DNA from: a bacterium
GTDB lineage: Bacteria; AUK180; JAQVHJ01
Reading direction: 5' to 3'
DNA length: 7,438 nt
NCBI GenBank assembly: GCA_028696285.1
Contig: JAQVHJ010000109.1
Location: forward strand, 1-7,438
Numbering within the stretch: the stretch's first letter is position 1; each line of letters begins with the position of its first letter. Both the position numbers and the translations under genes were made by a program. Positions 1-6,124 of the stretch are shown piece by piece. The notes beneath the pieces are model-generated. The model was given only the letters and a program-made list of their open reading frames with translations. It made no database searches and was not told the DNA's origin.

Positions 1-103
1 TATTATCTTAAAATCAACTAAGTAATTCTTAATCTTTTCCCATCCGTTCCATTCAATTCCCTGTTTATATATCTTTATCTTTCTTTTTAATTTTTTAGTC
101 TCT

Positions 104-124
104 TACAAGTCTCGTACAAGTCCC
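104..124. repeat. Short direct repeat, two 10-11 base units
   Basis: The octamer TACAAGTC occurs at 104-111 and again at 115-122, an 11-base period close to one helical turn. Nothing else in 1-125 looks like a gene or RNA: the stretch is A+T-rich with no open frame of note on either strand. The repeat may be chance. Confidence 0.3.
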
Positions 125-125
125 T

Positions 126-146
126 GTTGAAAATTCAACTTTTTTT
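126..146 (+). terminator. Weak candidate intrinsic terminator of an upstream gene
   Basis: GTTGA (126-130) and TCAAC (135-139) can pair across a four-base loop, and seven T follow directly (140-146). The form fits a rho-independent terminator, but the stem is only five pairs and A+T-rich. A second short GGG/CCC stem with a T run lies just downstream (148-166). No upstream gene is visible in the window to be terminated. Confidence 0.3.
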
Positions 147-177
147 GGGGCCGTCCCTGTTTTTTTATCATTTTATT

Positions 178-207
178 TTGACATTCAACCTAAATATATG
201 TTATAAT
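178..207 (+). promoter_or_regulatory. Strong sigma70-type promoter with extended -10
   Basis: The -35 box TTGACA (178-183) is a perfect consensus. An 18-base spacer leads to a perfect -10 box TATAAT (202-207), preceded by TATG and one base (197-201), the extended -10 motif. The expected start of transcription is near 214, giving a leader of about 25 bases that carries AAGGAG (226-231), 7 bases before the ATG at 239. It most likely drives both the Memo-AMMECR1 gene and the DUF4175-like gene behind it. Confidence 0.85.
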
Positions 208-238
208 TATAAAAGAAGCCTTTGAAAGGAGAAGGTTT

Positions 239-1750
239 ATGAAGAAATTAGAAATATTTTTGTATTTATTCGTATTTATAATGTGTATGGGGATGTTGCG
301 GTTATCCCCGGGAGGTGTAGTTGTGGGTGATACATATGAACCGGTGGTTGCCGGACAGTTTTATCCGGGAACGGAGAAGGAATTGAGTAAGGCATTAGAC
401 GAGATTTTTGAAGAAGTTCCTAAGACGGAAGAGGTTTCTGAAAAGCCCCTGGTTCTGATTGTGCCGCATGCGGGTTATATATACTCGGGGAGCACTGCGG
501 GATATGGTTATTACCAGTTACGGAATTTCAAGTATAATACAATAATCATCATGGGTCCTACGCACCGTGTTCCCTTGACAAAGGTTTCGGTGGGAACATT
601 TAAATATTTCAAGACGCCTTTGAAGAAGTCTGAGGTTGATGTTGACCTTGCGAATGCCTTGATTGAAAAATCTCCGGATAATATCGGGTATGATCCGTCT
701 GCGTTTAAGTTTGAACATTCGGTTGAGGTTCAGGTACCTTTTATTCAGAAGTTATTCCCTGATGCGAAGATTCTTCCTATTGTGATGCCGGAGAACGGGG
801 AAGCGATTAAAGCGCTTAGTGAAGCTATTGTTTCAGTAATGAAGGATCGAGATGATATTCTCCTGGTAGCGAGTACGGACATGTCGCATTTCCATGATTC
901 GAAGGAGGCGATGCTTCTGGACAGGAAGGCAATTGAGTATATTGAGGATATGGATTATGCCGGTTTAATTGACGGGATAAATGATGGAGAGTGTGAGCTG
1001 TGCGGAATAGGTCCCGTTCTTACTGTCATGCTTGCTGCGGAGAAACTTGGAGCAACTACAGTTAAAACATTTAAATACTCCCATTCAGGAATGGTATCAG
1101 GTGATAATAAAAAAGTAGTGGGATATTTTTCTGCAGTTATTTATAAATCAAAGACGGAAGGAAAGGAGAGCGAAGGTATGTTATTAAATAAGGAACAGAA
1201 AAAGGAACTTTTAAAGATTGCCCGGGAAACGATAACGGGTTACCTGAAAACAGGAAAGGCTCCTGAATTTACAGTTACAGACCCGAAACTTAAGGAGAAG
1301 TTCGGCTGTTTTGTAACATTGAATATGGACGATGACTTACGCGGATGTATCGGGCATTTTGAAGCGGATACCCCGCTGTATAAAATAGTCAGTAAGATGG
1401 CAATTCAATCTTCACAGCATGACCCGAGATTTAATCCTGTTACCTTGAAGGAGATGGATAGGATTGAGATAGAGATTTCAGTCTTGTCTCCACTGACAGA
1501 AACAAAGGAGCCCCTGTCGATAAAGAAGGGAATACACGGGATTTATATCCAGGATAAGAGCGGGTACCGCGGTGGAACTTATCTCCCCCAGGTTTGGAGT
1601 GAGCATTTTCCGGATGAGGATGCGGAATATTTCTGGCGTCATCTGTGCATGTTTAAAGCGGGTTTTGAAGAGGATGCATGGAAGAAACCGGAGAAATATA
1701 TTATAATGATTTATACAGCAGAGATATTTTCTGAAAAGGAATTTAAATAA
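239..1750 (+). CDS. Memo-AMMECR1 fusion protein (AmmeMemoRadiSam proteins B and A) with N-terminal signal or anchor segment
   Basis: This 503-residue protein joins two domains usually encoded separately. Residues about 33-303 are a Memo domain: the entry motif VVAGQFYPG (36-44), PHAGYIYSG (76-84), GPTHR (106-110), EHSVEVQVPF (159-168), DMSHFH (214-219), CGIGP (255-259) and YSHSGMVSGD (280-289). His77, His109, His217 and Cys255 correspond to the likely metal-site residues of the family, which is related in fold to extradiol dioxygenases. Residues about 314-500 are an AMMECR1 domain, with LRGCIGH (367-373), HDPRF (394-398), LPQVW (449-453) and the KAGFEEDAW stretch (473-481). The biochemical activity of both families is unsettled. 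Comparative genomics groups them with a radical SAM protein, absent from this window. Residues 1-20 form a Lys-Lys start followed by a hydrophobic stretch, so a signal peptide or membrane anchor is predicted; there is no convincing lipobox. The 239 start has AAGGAG 7 bases upstream. A GTG at 323 and an in-frame ATG at 1178 also carry ribosome binding sites and could give shorter products. Confidence 0.9.
   Translation: MKKLEIFLYLFVFIMCMGMLRLSPGGVVVGDTYEPVVAGQFYPGTEKELSKALDEIFEEVPKTEEVSEKPLVLIVPHAGYIYSGSTAGYGYYQLRNFKYNTIIIMGPTHRVPLTKVSVGTFKYFKTPLKKSEVDVDLANALIEKSPDNIGYDPSAFKFEHSVEVQVPFIQKLFPDAKILPIVMPENGEAIKALSEAIVSVMKDRDDILLVASTDMSHFHDSKEAMLLDRKAIEYIEDMDYAGLIDGINDGECELCGIGPVLTVMLAAEKLGATTVKTFKYSHSGMVSGDNKKVVGYFSAVIYKSKTEGKESEGMLLNKEQKKELLKIARETITGYLKTGKAPEFTVTDPKLKEKFGCFVTLNMDDDLRGCIGHFEADTPLYKIVSKMAIQSSQHDPRFNPVTLKEMDRIEIEISVLSPLTETKEPLSIKKGIHGIYIQDKSGYRGGTYLPQVWSEHFPDEDAEYFWRHLCMFKAGFEEDAWKKPEKYIIMIYTAEIFSEKEFK
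311..325 (+). promoter_or_regulatory. Possible alternative ribosome binding site and GTG start inside the Memo-AMMECR1 gene
   Basis: GGAGG at 311-315 lies 7 bases before an in-frame GTG at 323-325 (codon 29). Starting here would remove the whole hydrophobic N-terminus and leave a soluble Memo domain beginning five residues before EPVVAGQFYPG, which is about where cytoplasmic family members begin. The GGAGG also simply encodes a Gly-Gly pair, so it may be coincidence. The 239 start is still favoured because of its promoter and its own ribosome binding site. Confidence 0.3.
1162..1180 (+). promoter_or_regulatory. Internal ribosome binding site and ATG at the Memo/AMMECR1 junction
   Basis: AAAGGAG (1162-1168) sits 9 bases before an in-frame ATG (1178-1180, Met314). 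This Met begins the sequence MLLNKEQKKELLKIARE, which looks like a natural AMMECR1 N-terminus. The signal is as good as those of the real starts at 239 and 5618. It is either the relic of a formerly separate gene, with the old leader now encoding the linker, or an active site that makes a free AMMECR1 domain. Confidence 0.55.
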
Positions 1751-1761
1751 GAGAAGGATAA

Positions 1762-4700
1762 ATGGACGATTTTAAAAAGCTGCTTAAAAGGTTTCAGACT
1801 TTATTGATTTCGGAACACTTTTTTACCGGACTGTTATTTTTCATAATTACAGTTGAGATCATGATTCTCTGTTCTTATTTTTTTCCGCTTGAATTATCGA
1901 GAAAATTAGTGTTTTTCGGTTTCTTCCTGGGTATTGTATTTTTTATTGCTGAGTTTATATTAAACTTGATGCGGTTTTCATCACGGTTCCGGGTTGCGAA
2001 GTTCATTGAGCGGAATAATCCTGAGCTGAAGGATTACGTGACAACAACTCTTTCATTAGGAAAAGAAACCCAAAAATATTATTCTGAAGACCTTGTTAAA
2101 AAGGCGATAGCAGAAGCGATAAAAACAATTAAAGAAAGAAACCCATTATTCCGGACAGAAGAAAGAACAAGATTTTTGAGCCGCTTGAGTGTTTTAGGTG
2201 TGGTTTTATTTTTGATCATTTCTGCAGTTGTTCCTTTCGATTCGTATCAAAGGATAGAATATCTTTATACCGGGAGGATCTTTTTAAAGCCCGGTTCAAA
2301 CATTCTTCTTTCCAAGTACGGGGGAAAGATAATTGAGGGGGATGATTTCAGTTTTGAGATCACGCCATTGGTTAATGAACTTTTTGAGTTGACGGTGTTA
2401 ACTGTCTCTGAATCAGGAGAGAGGAAGATTTACCGGACTTTCCGGAATGTATCATCCAAGCTCAGGATCAATTTCACGAATTGCAGGGATGAGTTTTCGT
2501 ATGAGATACATGCAGATTCCCAGGTTCACGGGCCTTTTGCAGTTGATCTTGTTAAGAGGCCGGCGATTGAAGAGATTTCAATATTTATCACCCCGCCGGA
2601 ATATACTAAGTTGAAGGAGTATCATTCAAATTCAGGAGATATCAAGGCAGTCTCCGGCAGCAGGGTTTTATTATCCGTAAAATTTAATAAGGATATAGTA
2701 AATTCACGCATTCCTCAATTAAATCTTGAAGGAAAGATAAATAAACGAGAGGTTCAGTTTGACTTTACTGTTAATGAAAGTTTCACATATAACATTACGG
2801 TGTTTGATTCTGACGGAATTTTATTTGAATCGAATGTTTATAATATTGAAGTGATCCCAGATTTTGCGCCGGTCGTAAAGGTTACTAAACCAGGAACAGA
2901 TTTAAGACTTAAGGATGTAAATCAAAAGATTGAGCTGGAGATATTTACCGAGGATGATTACGGTTTAGTTTCTGCAACACTCGTGTTCTTTATTTCGGAT
3001 TATGACCAGAAATATACTGTGCCGTTAAAGGAATATACTCAGCATACAAAGAGTGACAAGATCCTTTTCAATTGGCCGCTTTCCGTCATTCAACTGAAGC
3101 CGGAGGATTTTATAAGTTATCATATTGAGGTTATTGATAATGCCAATCCCGGAAATATAGGGGTATCTCAAACTTTTACAATTTCATTTAAAAAGATTGA
3201 AGAGCAGTTGGAGGAGTTGGTTGATCAAGGCGAGGATGTTGTTGAAGCGCTTGAAGATATTAAGCGTGAAAGCAGTGAGATTCAATTGGAATTGAATGCA
3301 ATTATGAAGAAGTACGAATTGCAGAATGAAGATAAGATAACCTGGTCTGATAAGAAGAAGCTTGAAGAATTGAAGAAGAAACAGGAAGAATTGATAACAG
3401 ATGCTCAGAAACTTCAGGAGGAATTAAAGAAGACACAATCAGAACTGGATTTTGATTCAGAACAATTACAGGATGTTGAGGAGAGAATGGATAAAGTCAA
3501 GGAACTCTTAGATCAGGTTATGGACGAGAAGATGAAGGAGATCCTGAATAAATTAAATGATATGCTTAACAATGAGAATCAGCAGAATCTCCGGAAGAAT
3601 AATGAAGCGATTAAGCAGGATTCAAAGAAGCTACAGGAGATGCTTGACCGTTTGATAAAGGAACTGGAACGACTGAAGCTGGAAAAGAAGATTGAAGAGC
3701 TGGTAACTAAAACCGATGAGTTAATAAAGAAAGAGGAGGAGATCAATAAAGGAATTGGAACTGAAGAGAATCTCGATATTAAACAGGAGGAAGTAACCAA
3801 AGGCATTGAGGAGTTGGAGAAGGAACTAAATGAACAGATTGCAAAGATGAAGGAAACTAAGAGCGAGGAATCAAAAGAGCTGGAAAAGACCGAAGCGAAT
3901 GCTGATTTTAAGGGTATGAAGGAATCGTCTGAAGAGCTTGAAAAGGATTTGAAGGAAAAGAACAATACAAAATCAAAGAAGGGAACCGAATCATTAAAGA
4001 AGGATCTTGAACGATTGAGGAAGAACCTAAGGAAAAACCTTGATGATTTAAAGATGAAGGGGCAGGAAGGACAGATAGATTTAATTAATCTCCTGATTAG
4101 AGACGGGATCGAAAATTCAAGGTATCTCAAGCAATTAAATGATGTTATTGATGAGAATAGATTTCAAATAGGGAAGAGTTCAGGAAATATGAAGGATGAT
4201 ATACTGAATTCATCAGATATTCTTGTCAGACAGCTGCACAGGTATTCAGAAATGTTACTGGAACTTGGTAAACTGACAATTATGCTGGATGATAAACTGA
4301 CAGAAAGGATTTCAGCTGCGATTAAATCCCTGGAAACCTCTGCAGGAATTATCTCGGCAGGGGAAGTGAATTCGGGGATCAGTTTCAATGTTCAAGCATA
4401 TAGAAATATCAATCTGACTATTCTTGAATTGATGAAGCTGAAGATGGATATACAGGCCTGTTCAGATTGCGACAGTACGAGTATGGAACAGATGATGAAG
4501 ATGCTTGAGAAACTGTCACAGCAGCAGGGTGACCTGAACGAATTCTTAAAGGAACTTGCTGAAAAGATGAAGGGGCGTGTTCCGGAAAAAAGTGAGTTGG
4601 AGATGTTTGAGCAGATGACGAAGGAGCAGGAATCAATCAGGAAGGCATTGGAAGAGTTGAATAAAAAACTGAAGGAACTGGACGGGCAGCAGAAACTTTT

Positions 4701-5025
4701 AGGGGATTTAGACCAGACAGCAGAGGATATGAAGGATGTTGAGAAAAACATTAAGGAACTCGACATAGGCGTTGAAACACAGAAGAAACAACAGAAAATC
4801 CTTCAAAGAATGCTCGATGCACAGAAATCAATTAATAAACAGGATTATGAAAAGAAACGGAAAGCTGAACTGGATAAACAAAAAATGAAGGAACTTCAGC
4901 AAAGCCAGGAACCGAATTTCATTGAGCAAGATATGTTCCTTGATTTTGAAAATTTCTGGAATGAAAACTATCCGGAATTCTACAAGGAATTCCTCAAATC
5001 ATATTTTGAACATTTGAATCAATAG
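1762..5025 (+). CDS. DUF4175-like membrane-anchored coiled-coil protein
   Basis: This 1087-residue protein has predicted membrane helices at about 20-40, 47-69 and 142-158. Charges place the N-terminus and residues 70-141 inside (RFSSRFRVAKFIER at 71-84) and everything after 160 outside the cytoplasmic membrane. Residues about 165-475 look like beta-rich domains, with ITPPEYTKL (276-284), EDDYGL (397-402) and YHIEVIDN (453-460). These and the late segment QKILQRMLDAQKS (1011-1023) resemble DUF4175-type proteins from memory, not by search. Residues about 478-765 and 905-1050 are long Lys/Glu/Leu-rich predicted coiled coils. Between them, 770-900 is a less charged, helical-looking segment ending in a C-x-x-C pair (Cys900, Cys903). 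The C-terminus (1053-1087) is rich in Phe, Tyr and Trp. The start follows the Memo-AMMECR1 stop by 11 bases, with AAGGA at 1754-1758 only 3 bases before the ATG, so the two are probably co-transcribed. Function is unknown; a structural or scaffolding role in the envelope is an inference. Other open frames across this gene are shadows of its biased codons. Confidence 0.88.
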   Translation: MDDFKKLLKRFQTLLISEHFFTGLLFFIITVEIMILCSYFFPLELSRKLVFFGFFLGIVFFIAEFILNLMRFSSRFRVAKFIERNNPELKDYVTTTLSLGKETQKYYSEDLVKKAIAEAIKTIKERNPLFRTEERTRFLSRLSVLGVVLFLIISAVVPFDSYQRIEYLYTGRIFLKPGSNILLSKYGGKIIEGDDFSFEITPLVNELFELTVLTVSESGERKIYRTFRNVSSKLRINFTNCRDEFSYEIHADSQVHGPFAVDLVKRPAIEEISIFITPPEYTKLKEYHSNSGDIKAVSGSRVLLSVKFNKDIVNSRIPQLNLEGKINKREVQFDFTVNESFTYNITVFDSDGILFESNVYNIEVIPDFAPVVKVTKPGTDLRLKDVNQKIELEIFTEDDYGLVSATLVFFISDYDQKYTVPLKEYTQHTKSDKILFNWPLSVIQLKPEDFISYHIEVIDNANPGNIGVSQTFTISFKKIEEQLEELVDQGEDVVEALEDIKRESSEIQLELNAIMKKYELQNEDKITWSDKKKLEELKKKQEELITDAQKLQEELKKTQSELDFDSEQLQDVEERMDKVKELLDQVMDEKMKEILNKLNDMLNNENQQNLRKNNEAIKQDSKKLQEMLDRLIKELERLKLEKKIEELVTKTDELIKKEEEINKGIGTEENLDIKQEEVTKGIEELEKELNEQIAKMKETKSEESKELEKTEANADFKGMKESSEELEKDLKEKNNTKSKKGTESLKKDLERLRKNLRKNLDDLKMKGQEGQIDLINLLIRDGIENSRYLKQLNDVIDENRFQIGKSSGNMKDDILNSSDILVRQLHRYSEMLLELGKLTIMLDDKLTERISAAIKSLETSAGIISAGEVNSGISFNVQAYRNINLTILELMKLKMDIQACSDCDSTSMEQMMKMLEKLSQQQGDLNEFLKELAEKMKGRVPEKSELEMFEQMTKEQESIRKALEELNKKLKELDGQQKLLGDLDQTAEDMKDVEKNIKELDIGVETQKKQQKILQRMLDAQKSINKQDYEKKRKAELDKQKMKELQQSQEPNFIEQDMFLDFENFWNENYPEFYKEFLKSYFEHLNQ

Positions 5026-5035
5026 AATGATCAAT

Positions 5036-5119
5036 GGTGAACGGTGAACGGTAAACGGTGAACGGTAAACGGTGAACGGTAAATGGTTAACGGTAAACGG
5101 GGAACGGGGAACGGTAATT
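5036..5119 (+). repeat. Heptamer tandem array, 12 units of GGTGAAC/GGTAAAC type
   Basis: Twelve consecutive 7-base units start at 5036 and every 7 bases to 5113. Four of the first six units are GGTGAAC (5036, 5043, 5057, 5071). GGTAAAC occurs at 5050, 5064 and 5092. Variants are GGTAAAT (5078), GGTTAAC (5085), GGGGAAC (5099, 5106) and the degraded GGTAATT (5113). The array begins 10 bases after the DUF4175-like stop codon. Units are contiguous with no spacers, so this is a microsatellite-like array, not CRISPR. A two-unit relative occurs at 7350-7363. Confidence 0.95.
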
Positions 5120-5120
5120 G

Positions 5121-5233
5121 TGATTCGCTGCGAGTACGCAATTTGTATTTTTCATATTCATTCCACTCTCCACACTCCACCCTCCACTTACCACTAACAA
5201 TGTAGTCCCGATGGAGGTTCCACGAAATCGGGA
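5121..5233. repeat. Composite dispersed repeat, copy A
   Basis: Copy A starts with TGATTC (5121), then a GTACGCA segment and TTTTTCATATTCATT. Next come five heptamers of CCACTNN type (5163-5197: CCACTCT, CCACACT, CCACCCT, CCACTTA, CCACTAA), a 6-base joint, and a 30-base block (5204-5233) identical to copy B. The region between copies (5234-5310) contains nothing I can name and is not detectably duplicated. Confidence 0.85.
5206..5233. repeat. Hairpin-forming block of copy A
   Basis: TCCCGA (5206-5211) pairs with TCGGGA (5228-5233). Inside it TGGA (5212-5215) pairs with TCCA (5219-5222) around a GGT loop, leaving CGAAA (5223-5227) as a bulge. No T run follows on either strand, so it is not an intrinsic terminator. 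Confidence 0.8.
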
Positions 5234-5310
5234 TGAACCGTGATTGACGCTTCGCTTCGCTAGTTAGATCTCGCAGAGCTCGATAACGAAAGAATTGTAT
5301 CATAAACATA

Positions 5311-5429
5311 TGATTCATAGTCCTGCGTACTAATAATTTTGTCTTTTTCATCTTCATTTCACTATCCACCTTCCACTCTTCACTTACCACCAACAAAGCA
5401 GTCCCGATGGAGGTTCCACGAAATCGGGA
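5311..5429. repeat. Composite dispersed repeat, copy B
   Basis: Copy B matches copy A in layout: TGATTC (5311), a GCGTACT segment, TCTTTTTCATCTTCATT, five heptamers (5359-5393: TCACTAT, CCACCTT, CCACTCT, TCACTTA, CCACCAA), a 6-base joint and the identical 30-base block (5400-5429). The heptamers and hairpin are offset from copy A by exactly 196 bases. The part before the heptamers is more diverged and shifted by 6 bases. Confidence 0.85.
5402..5429. repeat. Hairpin-forming block of copy B
   Basis: This has the same sequence and folding as the block at 5206-5233: outer TCCCGA/TCGGGA, inner TGGA/TCCA, GGT loop. Perfect identity here, against diverged heptamers next to it, suggests that this block is the conserved core of the element. 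An AAGGGGCG stretch follows, not a T run. Confidence 0.8.
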
Positions 5430-5475
5430 AAGGGGCGAAGGGTCTTCACAAGTATTATGGTTATTTAATACATCA

Positions 5476-5489
5476 ATATTACATAATAT
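5476..5489. repeat. A+T-rich dyad upstream of def
   Basis: ATATTA (5476-5481) and TAATAT (5484-5489) form a perfect inverted repeat around CA. It lies about 80 bases upstream of the main def -35 box and about 10 bases upstream of the weaker candidate promoter. It could be a protein binding site but may be chance in A+T-rich DNA. Confidence 0.3.
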
Positions 5490-5498
5490 AAACCTTAT

Positions 5499-5527
5499 TT
5501 GGTTAATACTCCGGACGCCTGTATAAT
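5499..5527 (+). promoter_or_regulatory. Weaker second candidate promoter for def-fmt
   Basis: TTGGTT (5499-5504), a 17-base spacer and TATAAT (5522-5527) fit a sigma70 promoter with a non-ideal -35. It would start transcription near 5534 and give a leader of about 84 bases with the whole def ribosome binding site, unlike the stronger promoter downstream. Confidence 0.35.
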
Positions 5528-5568
5528 GAGCATTTTGGGATTCAACGATTAAAATTATTTTGGGAATC

Positions 5569-5597
5569 TTGACTTTTTTAAAATTTAATGATATAAT
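5569..5597 (+). promoter_or_regulatory. Main def-fmt promoter with extended -10
   Basis: TTGACT (5569-5574), a 17-base spacer and TATAAT (5592-5597) form a strong sigma70 promoter. TG plus one base (5589-5591) before the -10 box gives an extended -10, as in the promoter at 178-207. The expected transcription start is about 5604, within AAGGAG (5603-5608), so the leader would be only about 14 bases. Confidence 0.8.
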
Positions 5598-5617
5598 AAA
5601 AAAAGGAGAAAGTAAAA

Positions 5618-6124
5618 ATGAGTTTATTAAAAATAACGACATTTCCTGATACTATTCTCAGGTTGAAGGCGGAAGACATAACGGATATCGATCAGGAACT
5701 GATTGATTTGATCAACAGTATGTATGACACTTTATATGAATATGAAGGACTGGGTCTTGCCGCCCCGCAAATTTCGGTAAGTAAGAAGCTGTTTGTTATT
5801 GACACAAAAAAGTACTATGAAGACGGAGAAAAACTTTTGCTTATAAATCCTGAGATTGTTGAGAAGGAAGGAAGTGAAAAGTTGGAAGAAGGCTGTCTTT
5901 CTGTTCCGGATATTCACTGTGAAGTTAAGCGTGCCATAAAAATCCTTTTTCGCGGATATAATCTTGACGGTAAACTCATTGAAAGGGAAGCTGAAGGTTT
6001 ATTGGCAAGGGTGATCCAGCATGAATTTGATCATCTAAATGGGATATTATTCATTGATAGAATTTCAACGATAAATAAGCATAAGATCGCGAAGGACCTG
6101 AAGAAACTGAAGGAAAAGGGATGA
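5618..6124 (+). CDS. def: Peptide deformylase
   Basis: The enzyme removes the formyl group from the N-terminal formylmethionine of new proteins in the cytoplasm, at the ribosome, using a metal ion (usually Fe2+) that activates water. All three family motifs are intact in the 168 residues: GLGLAAPQ (44-51), EGCLS (91-95) and QHEFDHLNG (134-142). Cys93, His135 and His139 are the metal ligands and Glu136 the catalytic acid/base. Length is typical. The start at 5618 is set by AAGGAG (5603-5608), 9 bases upstream, and by the usual short lead into motif 1. The stop codon overlaps the fmt start as ATGA (6121-6124), so translation of the two is probably coupled. Confidence 0.98.
   Translation: MSLLKITTFPDTILRLKAEDITDIDQELIDLINSMYDTLYEYEGLGLAAPQISVSKKLFVIDTKKYYEDGEKLLLINPEIVEKEGSEKLEEGCLSVPDIHCEVKRAIKILFRGYNLDGKLIEREAEGLLARVIQHEFDHLNGILFIDRISTINKHKIAKDLKKLKEKG

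Noticed and set aside
239..310. Lipoprotein signal peptide ending at Cys16
   Set aside because: The residues before the cysteine (Phe-Ile-Met) do not fit a lipobox and the cysteine lies inside the hydrophobic core.
3579..4766. Several Ser/Phe-rich open frames on the - strand inside the DUF4175-like gene
   Set aside because: They are the complement of Lys/Glu-rich coiled-coil codons (AAG, GAA, GAG), which remove stop codons on the other strand. None has a start signal or recognisable protein.
5036..5119. CRISPR-like array
   Set aside because: Units are 7 bases, contiguous and without spacers, and no cas gene is present.
5206..5233. Hairpin as an intrinsic terminator for the upstream operon
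   Set aside because: It lies 180 bases past the stop codon, has a bulged stem and no following T run on either strand; the second copy is the same.
5031..5642. 203-codon open frame on the - strand over the repeat region
   Set aside because: Its C-terminal part simply translates the heptamer array (repeated PFTVH-like units) and its middle translates both composite repeats in different frames. It also overlaps the def promoter and start.
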